Origin: Atopobium sp.
Lineage (GTDB): Bacteria; Actinomycetota; Coriobacteriia; Coriobacteriales; Atopobiaceae
DNA length: 24,572 nt
Reading direction: 5' to 3'
Assembly (NCBI GenBank): GCA_015258715.1
Contig: JABZHR010000015.1
Location: 1-24,572 of the forward strand
The first letter of the stretch is position 1. Every line of letters begins with the position of its first letter. Both the position numbers and the translations under genes were made by a program. Positions 1 to 6,505 of this stretch are shown in pieces. Under the pieces are notes generated by a model. The model was not told the origin of the DNA and did not search any database. It was given only the letters and a program-made list of their open reading frames with translations.

Positions 1-347
1 CCATCACACAGCTCACCACTATTGATGGTTACCAGATTGATACTACGGTTCGTGTTGGTCAGATCACTGGTACAAATACTACTGCCACAGTAACTTTTGT
101 TGATCCTCGTATTCCTGCTCCAACGCCTGCACCAGATCCAACACCTGCTCCAGAGCCACAGCCTGAGCCAACTCCAGCACCAGAGCCTCAGCCACAACCA
201 GAGGCTCCAAAGGCTAAGAAGGTTAAGAAGTCCGTTCTTCCAAATACCGGTGATAATGCGCTTACGCTACCTTTGATTATTGGCGTTGCTGGTGCAACTG
301 TTGTTGTTGCTGGTGCTGCTCTTTTCCTTCATAAGAAGCGTCAATAA
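1..347 (+). CDS. C-terminal part of a sortase-anchored (LPXTG-type) surface protein, 5' end outside window
   Basis: The reading frame is open from the left edge (first full codon at 3) to a TAA at 345-347. The visible tail has about 40 residues of folded-looking sequence (ITQLTTIDGYQIDTTVRVGQ...). It is followed by a Pro/Glu/Gln-rich spacer of about 35 residues (PAPTPAPDPTPAPEPQPEP-like), a short Lys-rich patch, the sorting motif LPNTGD, a hydrophobic span of about 20 residues and the charged tail HKKRQ. That order is the classical cell-wall sorting signal: sortase A-type enzymes cut between Thr and Gly and join the protein to peptidoglycan, and the Pro-rich spacer crosses the wall. The N-terminal functional part (adhesin, pilin or enzyme) is not in the window, so its role cannot be named. 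Confidence 0.9.
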   Translation, partial: ITQLTTIDGYQIDTTVRVGQITGTNTTATVTFVDPRIPAPTPAPDPTPAPEPQPEPTPAPEPQPQPEAPKAKKVKKSVLPNTGDNALTLPLIIGVAGATVVVAGAALFLHKKRQ

Positions 348-350
348 ATC

Positions 351-378
351 TTCATAAGCCTGGTTTCATTTACATAAT
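351..378 (+). promoter_or_regulatory. Candidate sigma-70 type promoter upstream of the first ABC-F gene
   Basis: TTCATA (351-356, 4 of 6 match to TTGACA) and CATAAT (373-378, 5 of 6 match to TATAAT) are 16 bases apart, which would place the transcript start near 385. A second -10-like element, TATACT, lies at 405-410 without a good -35. This 94-base gap separates a cell-surface gene from a ribosome-associated ATPase, so a new promoter here is expected. The call rests on motif inspection only. Confidence 0.35.
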
Positions 379-388
379 TCACCACGTA

Positions 389-447
389 AATCAAGTGAAT
401 GACTTATACTTATCCAGTTCAGATATGTATGAGGAGTTCACTTGATT
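389..447 (+). promoter_or_regulatory. Inverted repeat that would pair with the TTG start codon of the ABC-F gene
   Basis: AATCAAGTGAA (389-399) is the exact reverse complement of TTCACTTGATT (437-447). The right arm contains the TTG start codon (442-444), and the Shine-Dalgarno GAGGAG (431-436) ends directly before it. If transcription starts near 385, the leader could fold so that the start codon is sequestered. With the alternative -10 at 405-410 the left arm would not be transcribed. Function is inferred; the repeat itself is directly visible. Confidence 0.4.
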
Positions 448-2460
448 GCTCTTGCGGATAAGATTTCTAAGTCATTTGGCGGCAGAGTCCTTTATTCAAA
501 CGCAACACTTCAGCTCAATGCAGGTGAGCGTTGGGCGTTAGTTGGTCCTAATGGTGCGGGTAAGACTACGCTTCTAAAGATCATCATGGGCCTAGAGTCT
601 GCTGATGAGGGAACTGTTACCTTTGCAAAAGACGCTACTCTTGGATACCTTGAGCAAGAGACAGAGCTCATGGGAGATAGAACTGCCCTCAACGAGGTTA
701 TCGAATCTGCCCACGAGATTAAACAGTGGGAAAGAAAGGTTAACGACCTTTCAATCAAAATTGCCGAAACTCCCGAAGGTGCAACGCTCAATAAGTATCT
801 TGAAGACTACGCTCATGCTATGGAGCGTTTCGAGCGTCTTGGTGGCTATGAACTAGAGAGTAGAGCTCGCCAGATTCTTGCGGGACTGGGTTTTCCCGTT
901 GAAGACTTCGATAAGCCAGCTAAAGAGTTTTCGGGCGGCTGGCAGATGCGTATCTCTTTGTCTAAGCTGCTTCTGCGCCGTCCTGATGTTCTTCTTCTTG
1001 ACGAGCCTACTAACCACTTGGACTTGGAATCTGTCCAGTGGCTTGAGAGGTTCTTATCGTCATATGACGGTACGGTTTTGCTGGTAAGTCACGATCGCTC
1101 GTTCATGGATGCCTGTGTAACGCACGTGGCGGCGCTTGAGAATCGTATGCTCGTAACCTATACCGGCAATTATTCCGGCTATCTTCATCAGCGAGAAGAA
1201 AATCTTGAGCAGCTCCGTGCTAAACGTGCAGCTCAAGAGCGCGACATTGCTCACATGGAAACCTTCATTGAGCGATTTAGGTATAAGCCTACCAAGGCAA
1301 AACAGGTTCAAGAGCGCGTGGCAAAGGTCGAGAAGATCCGTGAAGAACTGGTAGTTCTTCCAGAGCAATCTCATCACATGCATTTTAGGTTCCCAGAACC
1401 TCCTCGTACCGGAGATACCGTCATTTCTCTTGAGGGCGTGGCCAAATCGTATGAGGATAACTTTGTCTACGATAACGTTGACCTTAAGCTGTATCGCGGA
1501 GATCACGTTGCGCTTGTTGGCCCTAACGGTGCTGGTAAATCTACTCTTATGAAGCTTATTGCTGGTAAGCTTAAGCCAGATGCGGGACAGATTAGCCTGG
1601 GCCAAAACGTCACTGAAGCTTACTATGCACAGCACCAGCTTGAAGAGCTCAATCCTGCAAATACGGTACTTGCAGAGCTTGATACCGTTGCTGCGGGCTG
1701 GACTACTTCTGAAGAGCGTAGATTGCTTGGAGCCTTCCTTTTCCATGGCGATGACGTTGAGAAACGCGTAAATGTGCTATCTGGCGGCGAGCGCGCTCGT
1801 CTCGCATTAGCTAAGATGCTGGTTTCTCCAGATCCACTGTTGCTTCTAGACGAGCCAACTAACCACTTAGACATTGATTCTGTTGACGTTCTAGAGAAGG
1901 CGCTTGTTGACTTCCCAGGAACTATCATCTTGATCAGTCACGATGAGCACCTGGTCAGAGCTGTAGCTAACAAGGTTGTGGATGTTCGCGACCACAAGGT
2001 TACGGTCTATGACGGAGACTACGATTACTTCCTCTTTAAGCTTGCAGAGCTTCAAACAGCAGCTCAGGGGGAGACGTCGAGCAAGACCGTGTCCTCGTAT
2101 GGAACTTCGGGTGCAAGAGCGGTTAAGAGTGCTGCTCCAGAGGCAGGTCAAGCTGCAGGATCTTCTCGCAATGTGAAGACTAAGGAGCAGAGAAGAGCTG
2201 AGGCGGAGGAGCGCAATCGTAGAAGTCGCGCGCTCAGAGAGACCAAGAAGCGCCTGGATGAGGTCGAGGCAGCGCTGACTCCTGCGCACAAACGCTACGA
2301 TGAGCTCATGACGCTTATGGCTGATGAGGCTCTTTATAACGATCCTCAAAAGTTTGATGAGTGCATGGCTGAATACCAGGCACTTTCCAAGAAGATTCCT
2401 GCTCTTGAGGCTGAGTGGTTGGAGCTTTCAGAAAAAATGGAAGCTGACATTGATGAGTAG
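442..2460 (+). CDS. ABC-F family ATPase (ribosome-associated, YdiF/Uup-like)
   Basis: This is a 672-residue protein with two ATP-binding domains and no membrane segments, the ABC-F plan. Domain 1 has Walker A GPNGAGKT at 35-42, the signature FSGGWQMR and Walker B LLLDEPTNHLDL. A charged linker follows (about 240-310, containing RFRYKPTKAKQVQERVAKVEKI). Domain 2 has GPNGAGKST, LSGGERARLALAKM and LLLLDEPTNHLDI. A variable Ser/Ala-rich stretch leads to a C-terminal coiled coil (about 575-672) ending in ALEAEWLELSEKME. Family members bind near the ribosomal E site and either relieve stalled translation or protect from antibiotics. Both DEPTNHLD boxes are intact, and nothing marks it as a resistance factor. 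The start is TTG with a strong GAGGAG six bases upstream. The start region lies in an inverted repeat. Confidence 0.92.
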   Translation: MIALADKISKSFGGRVLYSNATLQLNAGERWALVGPNGAGKTTLLKIIMGLESADEGTVTFAKDATLGYLEQETELMGDRTALNEVIESAHEIKQWERKVNDLSIKIAETPEGATLNKYLEDYAHAMERFERLGGYELESRARQILAGLGFPVEDFDKPAKEFSGGWQMRISLSKLLLRRPDVLLLDEPTNHLDLESVQWLERFLSSYDGTVLLVSHDRSFMDACVTHVAALENRMLVTYTGNYSGYLHQREENLEQLRAKRAAQERDIAHMETFIERFRYKPTKAKQVQERVAKVEKIREELVVLPEQSHHMHFRFPEPPRTGDTVISLEGVAKSYEDNFVYDNVDLKLYRGDHVALVGPNGAGKSTLMKLIAGKLKPDAGQISLGQNVTEAYYAQHQLEELNPANTVLAELDTVAAGWTTSEERRLLGAFLFHGDDVEKRVNVLSGGERARLALAKMLVSPDPLLLLDEPTNHLDIDSVDVLEKALVDFPGTIILISHDEHLVRAVANKVVDVRDHKVTVYDGDYDYFLFKLAELQTAAQGETSSKTVSSYGTSGARAVKSAAPEAGQAAGSSRNVKTKEQRRAEAEERNRRSRALRETKKRLDEVEAALTPAHKRYDELMTLMADEALYNDPQKFDECMAEYQALSKKIPALEAEWLELSEKMEADIDE

Positions 2461-2600
2461 GTAGTTTTGCCAATCTTGGGTAAAATTGTCTTGTATCTAC
2501 AGTCTTGTGCTTACTGTTTGTACCTAACGCCTTGTACTTGAGGCTTACGTCTGTACGTGTCCGTCTGTGTGTCTTTGCAGATGTTGAGATAAGGATTATT

Positions 2601-3281
2601 GTGCCAACTGCTTTAACATCAGTTCCATCGCTTTTGACAACGCTCGCTGAATTTGCACTGGTAATCTTTGCCATTGTAGTTCACGAGGTTGCGCATGGCT
2701 TTGTGGCATACAAGTGCGGAGATCCTACCGCTAAAATGTCTGGCCGTTTGACGCTCAATCCACTGGCACACATTGACTTGTTCGGTACGGTTCTTTTGCC
2801 GTTTATGTTGGTATTGATGGGTGGTCCTAGCTTTGGTTACGCAAAGCCCGTTCCCTATAACCCCAACTACCTCAAAGATCGTCGTCGTGACGAGATTCTG
2901 GTGGCGCTTGCGGGTCCAGCATCTAACATTTTGCAGGCGTTTCTCGGCGCGCTCTTGTTGCGTTTGCTCAACGCATTAGCTGTTGCATTTGGTGCGGCAC
3001 TAAATCCGCTGGTAATGTACTACGTTTCTTCACTGGTAATCTTCTACATTCAGATTAACGTAAGCCTGGCAGTCTTTAACATGCTGCCAATTCCGCCTTT
3101 GGACGGCTCTAAGCTGCTGTTATATTTTCTTGGCGAGAAAAACCGTCAAAAGTTCTACGCCATTGAGCCTTACTGCATGATTGCTGTAGTGGGACTCATG
3201 TTCTTTGCGCCTGGCTTTTTCTCGTCCATTATTGGGGGCATTTCTAACGTCATTTTGAGCCTGCTTGCGAGAATCATCTAA
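2601..3281 (+). CDS. Site-2 protease family (M50) membrane metalloprotease
   Basis: From the GTG at 2601 this is a 226-residue, strongly hydrophobic protein. The zinc-binding HEVAH (residues 28-32) lies in the first membrane helix, and the second active-site motif FNMLPIPPLDGSK lies in a later helix; the Asp supplies the third zinc ligand. This is the short form of the M50 family without a PDZ domain, which cleaves substrates within the membrane; the substrate is unknown. I chose GTG at 2601 because AAGGA (2591-2595) sits five bases upstream and the protein then begins just before the first helix. The frame is open upstream to a TTG at 2505, which would add 32 atypical residues. The TAA overlaps the ATG of scpA by one base, a position next to scpAB that is also seen in other Gram-positives. 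Confidence 0.88.
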   Translation: MPTALTSVPSLLTTLAEFALVIFAIVVHEVAHGFVAYKCGDPTAKMSGRLTLNPLAHIDLFGTVLLPFMLVLMGGPSFGYAKPVPYNPNYLKDRRRDEILVALAGPASNILQAFLGALLLRLLNALAVAFGAALNPLVMYYVSSLVIFYIQINVSLAVFNMLPIPPLDGSKLLLYFLGEKNRQKFYAIEPYCMIAVVGLMFFAPGFFSSIIGGISNVILSLLARII

Positions 3282-4210
3282 TGTCGTACAAAGTAAACAT
3301 TGCAACATATTCTGGTCCGTTTGACCTGCTTCTTCAGCTGGTAAGTAGGCAAAAAGTTGCCATTGGCTCAATTTCTATCTCTGAGGTTGCTGATCAGTAC
3401 CTGGCAGAAGTTGACGCCATGGAAGAGCTTGATCTAGACGTTGCCAGTGACTTTGTCCTTGTTGCGTCAACGCTTTTGGACATGAAAGCTCACGCCTTGG
3501 TGCCTCAAGATGTTTCGCTCAAAAGCTCATACGATGAAGATGAGTATGATGACGAGCTTGACGGACTTTCTCCTGATGAGGCGCGAGAAGTTCTTATTGC
3601 TCGCCTTATTGCCTATAAGCAGTTCAGAAACGCGGGTGCTGCGCTTGGTAGCCGCATGGAGGCGGAATCATACATGTTTCCGCGTTCAGTGGGTCCAGAT
3701 CCTGATTTCTTGAACCTGATGCCAAACTATCTAGAAGGCATTACCCTCAGAAGCCTTGCAGTCATCTGTGCGGACATTGACTCAAAACGTGAGACATTCT
3801 TGCTTGAAGCAGAACATGTGGCCCCAAAAAGGCTTCCAGTGGCTCTGACAGTTGCTTCTGTGGACCGTCTTACGCGCTCCAAGGGCAAAGTGACCTTCTC
3901 TGAGCTTCTAGACGGTCAGGATTCGCCGGAGATTGTGGTTGCAAACTTTTTGGCTGTGCTTGAACTCTTTAAACGCGGTCTTGTTCGTGTTCAGCAAGAT
4001 ATCATCTTTGGTGAGATTGAAATTGAGCACATAGAGGGTGCAGATTCATATCAGCTTGATGAATCGGTACTCCTGGAACTGGAAGAGCTTTCTGGCAATG
4101 AGCCAGATCTTGAGGGATTCAACTTATCTCAAAATGCGCTTCAAGATGTCCAGCAGACGCTTTTATCGCTCACTCATACGCCCGATGAAGTACAGGAAGA
4201 GGCGGAATAA
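3281..4210 (+). CDS. scpA: Segregation and condensation protein A (kleisin subunit of SMC complex)
   Basis: The product has 309 residues. The N-terminal block YSGPFDLLLQLVSRQKVAIGSISISEVADQYL and the following ASDFVLVASTLLDMKAHALVP are hallmark ScpA sequence, the helical part that binds the SMC neck. The C-terminal region contains a winged-helix-like segment (about 195-255, KVTFSELLDGQDSPEIVVANFLAVLELFKRGLV) expected to contact the SMC head. It is longer than the common 240-270 residues because of an acidic insert near residue 87 (YDEDEYDDELDG) and an acidic C-terminal tail. The ATG overlaps the stop of the protease gene as TAATG, which suggests translational coupling. ScpA bridges the two SMC heads together with ScpB during chromosome segregation. 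Confidence 0.95.
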   Translation: MSYKVNIATYSGPFDLLLQLVSRQKVAIGSISISEVADQYLAEVDAMEELDLDVASDFVLVASTLLDMKAHALVPQDVSLKSSYDEDEYDDELDGLSPDEAREVLIARLIAYKQFRNAGAALGSRMEAESYMFPRSVGPDPDFLNLMPNYLEGITLRSLAVICADIDSKRETFLLEAEHVAPKRLPVALTVASVDRLTRSKGKVTFSELLDGQDSPEIVVANFLAVLELFKRGLVRVQQDIIFGEIEIEHIEGADSYQLDESVLLELEELSGNEPDLEGFNLSQNALQDVQQTLLSLTHTPDEVQEEAE

Positions 4211-4213
4211 CTT

Positions 4214-4888
4214 ATGGCAGAAGAGCTTACCTATTTAGATTCCGAGTCGCTTAAAGGCGCTCTAGAATCACTGCTTTTAGTTGCAACTGATGCTATCACC
4301 ACGGCTGACTTTGCCAAGGTCACCAATGCAGCTCCTGCCGAGGTTGCCCAAGCGCTTAAAGAGCTTACAGAGGAGTACACGCGCTGCAACAGGGGATTTC
4401 AGCTCAGAGAGGTAGCCGGTGGTTGGCGCCTCTTTACGCACCCTGCCCACCATCAGCTTGTCAGCGATTTTGTCCTTTCTTGGGATACGCGTCGCCTTTC
4501 GCAGGCAGCTCTCGAGACGCTTGCTGTTATTGCCTATCACCAGCCGGTAACTCGTGAGGGCGTCCGTGCAATTCGTGGTGTTAACTCTGATGGTGTTATC
4601 TCTTCACTTCGCGAGAAAAACCTTGTGCGTGAGGTGGGCAAAGAGGCAGATAGGGGACAGGCCATTCTTTATGGCACAACAGCGCTTTTCCTAGAGCGCT
4701 TTGGTCTCAAGTCTTTGCGAGAGCTGCCACCACTGGAAGACTTTGCTCCTGACGAGGAGTCCAAGCAGTTTATTCGCGAGAGACTCTCTGGTAGAAGCTT
4801 TACTTCAACGCTTGAAGAGGCCGCAGAAGACATTGATGATGAGCGTTCTCTTTTGGGAGACAGCTACGATACGCAAGAGGATGCATAA
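4214..4888 (+). CDS. scpB: Segregation and condensation protein B (kite subunit of SMC complex)
   Basis: The product has 224 residues and two predicted winged-helix domains. The diagnostic stretch runs QAALETLAVIAYHQPVTREGVRAIRGVNSDGVISSLREKNLV, then a G-x-A-x-LYGTT segment and FLERFGLKSLRELPPLEDF. ScpB dimerises and clamps onto the middle of ScpA, and together with SMC this forms the bacterial condensin. The ATG lies three bases after the scpA stop, with AGAGG inside the scpA end as ribosome binding site, so the two are almost certainly co-translated. The acidic C-terminal tail (EEAAEDIDDERS) is of variable, unremarkable type. Confidence 0.95.
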   Translation: MAEELTYLDSESLKGALESLLLVATDAITTADFAKVTNAAPAEVAQALKELTEEYTRCNRGFQLREVAGGWRLFTHPAHHQLVSDFVLSWDTRRLSQAALETLAVIAYHQPVTREGVRAIRGVNSDGVISSLREKNLVREVGKEADRGQAILYGTTALFLERFGLKSLRELPPLEDFAPDEESKQFIRERLSGRSFTSTLEEAAEDIDDERSLLGDSYDTQEDA

Positions 4889-4891
4889 GCC

Positions 4892-5731
4892 GTGGCAGAA
4901 GAGCGTATTGTCCCCATGCGTCTGCAGCGCTTTTTGGCGCGCGCGGGAGCGGCTAGCCGTCGTGGCTCTGAGCGCCTGATGACCTCTGGTCGCGTCACGG
5001 TAAACGGCCAGGTAGTCACCGAGCTTGGCAGTAAGGTTGATCCGTTGGTAGATGTTGTAGCAGTTGACGGCATTGTCTGCTCAATTGCCGAGAAACCCGT
5101 CTACTTGATGCTCAACAAACCTGCAGGGTACTTGACTACTATGAAAGACCCTCAGGGTAGACCAACCATTGTGGACATGGTTCCCACTGACAGATACCCG
5201 GGACTTTTCCCTGTTGGACGCCTTGATATGGATACCACGGGTCTTTTGTTCTTTACTACCGATGGTCAGATGGCTCAAGAGCTTTTGCATCCCTCAAAGC
5301 ATGTATGGAAGCACTATGTTGCTCATGTTGTGGGAACACCTACAGAAGAGCAGCTAAATCGCCTGCGCGAAGGTATTGAACTTGAAGATGGACCCGCGGC
5401 TCCAGCAGAGGTAGAGATTGTCTCTGATAATGCCAAGATGAAGGCGCTTCTCGCCTCACAGGGTTTAGGAAAAACCGGTGGAGGAGAGCCAAACGCCCTG
5501 GTGAGCGTCACTATTAGAGAGGGCAGAAAACACCAGGTCAAAAAGATGCTTCTGGCTATTCACCATAGAGTTCTTGCGCTCCACAGAGATACGTTTGGTC
5601 CGCTGCACTTAACAGGCGTAAAAGAAGGCGAGTGGAGGCTTCTTACAGAGGAGGAAGTTGCTGCTCTGGAGCGCACTATTGGCAGAGAGCCGGGCGCTTC
5701 TCCCATCATGCCTTTAAGCGCCAACAAGTAA
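4892..5731 (+). CDS. rluB: 23S rRNA pseudouridine synthase, RluB/RsuA family
   Basis: The product has 279 residues. An N-terminal S4 RNA-binding domain (about 8-66, MRLQRFLARAGAASRRGSERLM) is followed by the synthase domain with the catalytic motif GRLDMDTTGLLFFTTDG, in which D112 is the expected nucleophile. KPAGYLTT and REGRKHQVKKML complete the RsuA-type pattern. Such enzymes convert one uridine of large-subunit rRNA (U2605 for E. coli RluB) to pseudouridine. The exact target cannot be read from sequence, and an RluE/F-like specificity is possible. The GTG start is three bases after scpB, with AGAGG upstream. The order scpA-scpB-rluB is common in Gram-positive bacteria. Confidence 0.92.
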   Translation: MAEERIVPMRLQRFLARAGAASRRGSERLMTSGRVTVNGQVVTELGSKVDPLVDVVAVDGIVCSIAEKPVYLMLNKPAGYLTTMKDPQGRPTIVDMVPTDRYPGLFPVGRLDMDTTGLLFFTTDGQMAQELLHPSKHVWKHYVAHVVGTPTEEQLNRLREGIELEDGPAAPAEVEIVSDNAKMKALLASQGLGKTGGGEPNALVSVTIREGRKHQVKKMLLAIHHRVLALHRDTFGPLHLTGVKEGEWRLLTEEEVAALERTIGREPGASPIMPLSANK

Positions 5732-5739
5732 CTACTGGT

Positions 5740-5768
5740 CATACGATTACAGAGCGTATGTTACATAC
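5740..5768. promoter_or_regulatory. Overlapping dyad symmetries upstream of the histidine phosphatase gene
   Basis: CATACG (5740-5745) pairs with CGTATG (5755-5760). GTATG (5756-5760) also pairs with CATAC (5764-5768), giving GTATGTTACATAC. The two hairpins share the middle arm and so exclude each other. Neither is followed by a T run, so this is not an obvious terminator. A DNA operator or a leader structure is possible. No clear promoter was recognised in this 63-base gap. Confidence 0.25.
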
Positions 5769-5794
5769 CTACAACCGCCCAGAGAGGAGACATA

Positions 5795-6505
5795 ATGCAG
5801 CCATTTGAAGTTCCAGCTCAGGTTCATCGCATTTTGTTTATGCGTCATCCAGAAAGCGTGGCTAATACACAGCGCTTTTTCAGTGGTAGAAGAGACGTTG
5901 AGCTTACCGAACATGGCATTGAACAGCGCGAACATGCTGTTCGCGCGCTTGTTGCATTTCATCCAGATAGAATTTGGACCTCTCCTTTATCTCGCTGCAA
6001 AGACATGGCCCAGATGGCTGCCACCGAGCTTGGTATTCCTTGTGAGGTAAAAGATGACCTTGCAGAGATGGATTTTGGCATTTTGGAGAGCAAGCGTTTT
6101 GCTGATGCAGCAGAGATTTTAAAGCCCTATGGCCTTACGTTTCCTTGGGCCTCAGACAAAAACGGCCACTCCATACCAGCTCCAGAAGCAGAGTCATACG
6201 AGCAGGTAAGAAGCAGATGTCGCAATATTCTTAACGAGCTTTCCAGTCTTTCTGGACGCACTGTGTGTATTTCTCATGGCGGTTATTTGCGCTCTATGAT
6301 GGCAGAGATTTTTGGCATCCCAGGTAGTTCAAGCTGGAATGTGCATCTTGCAAATGTCTCTTCAATCTTCTTTACTAGTACAGGCAGTTCTGATTTCAAG
6401 CTTGGTGGATTTAACCTTGATCCAGAAGAGGTTATTCGTCGTTCCACTGAGCCAAGTTTTTACGATTTTCGTAACATTTGGGGTGTCACCAAGGGGGATA
6501 AGTAA
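5795..6505 (+). CDS. Histidine phosphatase superfamily protein (branch 1, phosphoglycerate mutase-like)
   Basis: The product has 236 residues. The catalytic phosphohistidine motif is near the N-terminus as MRHPES (R17, H18); most relatives have RHG or RHA, so the Pro is a variant. Other expected active-site residues are R67 (SPLSR), E91 (LAEMDFG) and H161 (ISHGGYLRS). The family includes phosphoglycerate mutases, alpha-ribazole phosphatase and many sugar- or nucleotide-phosphate phosphatases; the substrate cannot be assigned here. The ATG has AGAGGAG (5783-5789) well placed upstream. The TAA overlaps the ATG of the next gene by one base (TAATG), so it is translated together with the Cmk-PlsC fusion, though no functional link is evident. 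Confidence 0.88.
   Translation: MQPFEVPAQVHRILFMRHPESVANTQRFFSGRRDVELTEHGIEQREHAVRALVAFHPDRIWTSPLSRCKDMAQMAATELGIPCEVKDDLAEMDFGILESKRFADAAEILKPYGLTFPWASDKNGHSIPAPEAESYEQVRSRCRNILNELSSLSGRTVCISHGGYLRSMMAEIFGIPGSSSWNVHLANVSSIFFTSTGSSDFKLGGFNLDPEEVIRRSTEPSFYDFRNIWGVTKGDK

Noticed and set aside
1060..1746. Long antisense open frame (228 codons) inside the first ABC-F gene
   Set aside because: It lies fully under a well-supported gene, its translation has no recognisable motif and a composition typical of an antisense shadow.
442..2460. Antibiotic-resistance ABC-F (ribosomal protection) identity for the first ABC-F protein
   Set aside because: No evidence beyond family membership; the C-terminal coiled coil and core-gene setting fit a housekeeping member better.
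2461..2600. Gap before the site-2 protease gene, with repeated GTAC and TTGT words
   Set aside because: The words do not form a stable stem or a promoter with proper spacing; only the AAGGA ribosome binding site at 2591-2595 is supported.
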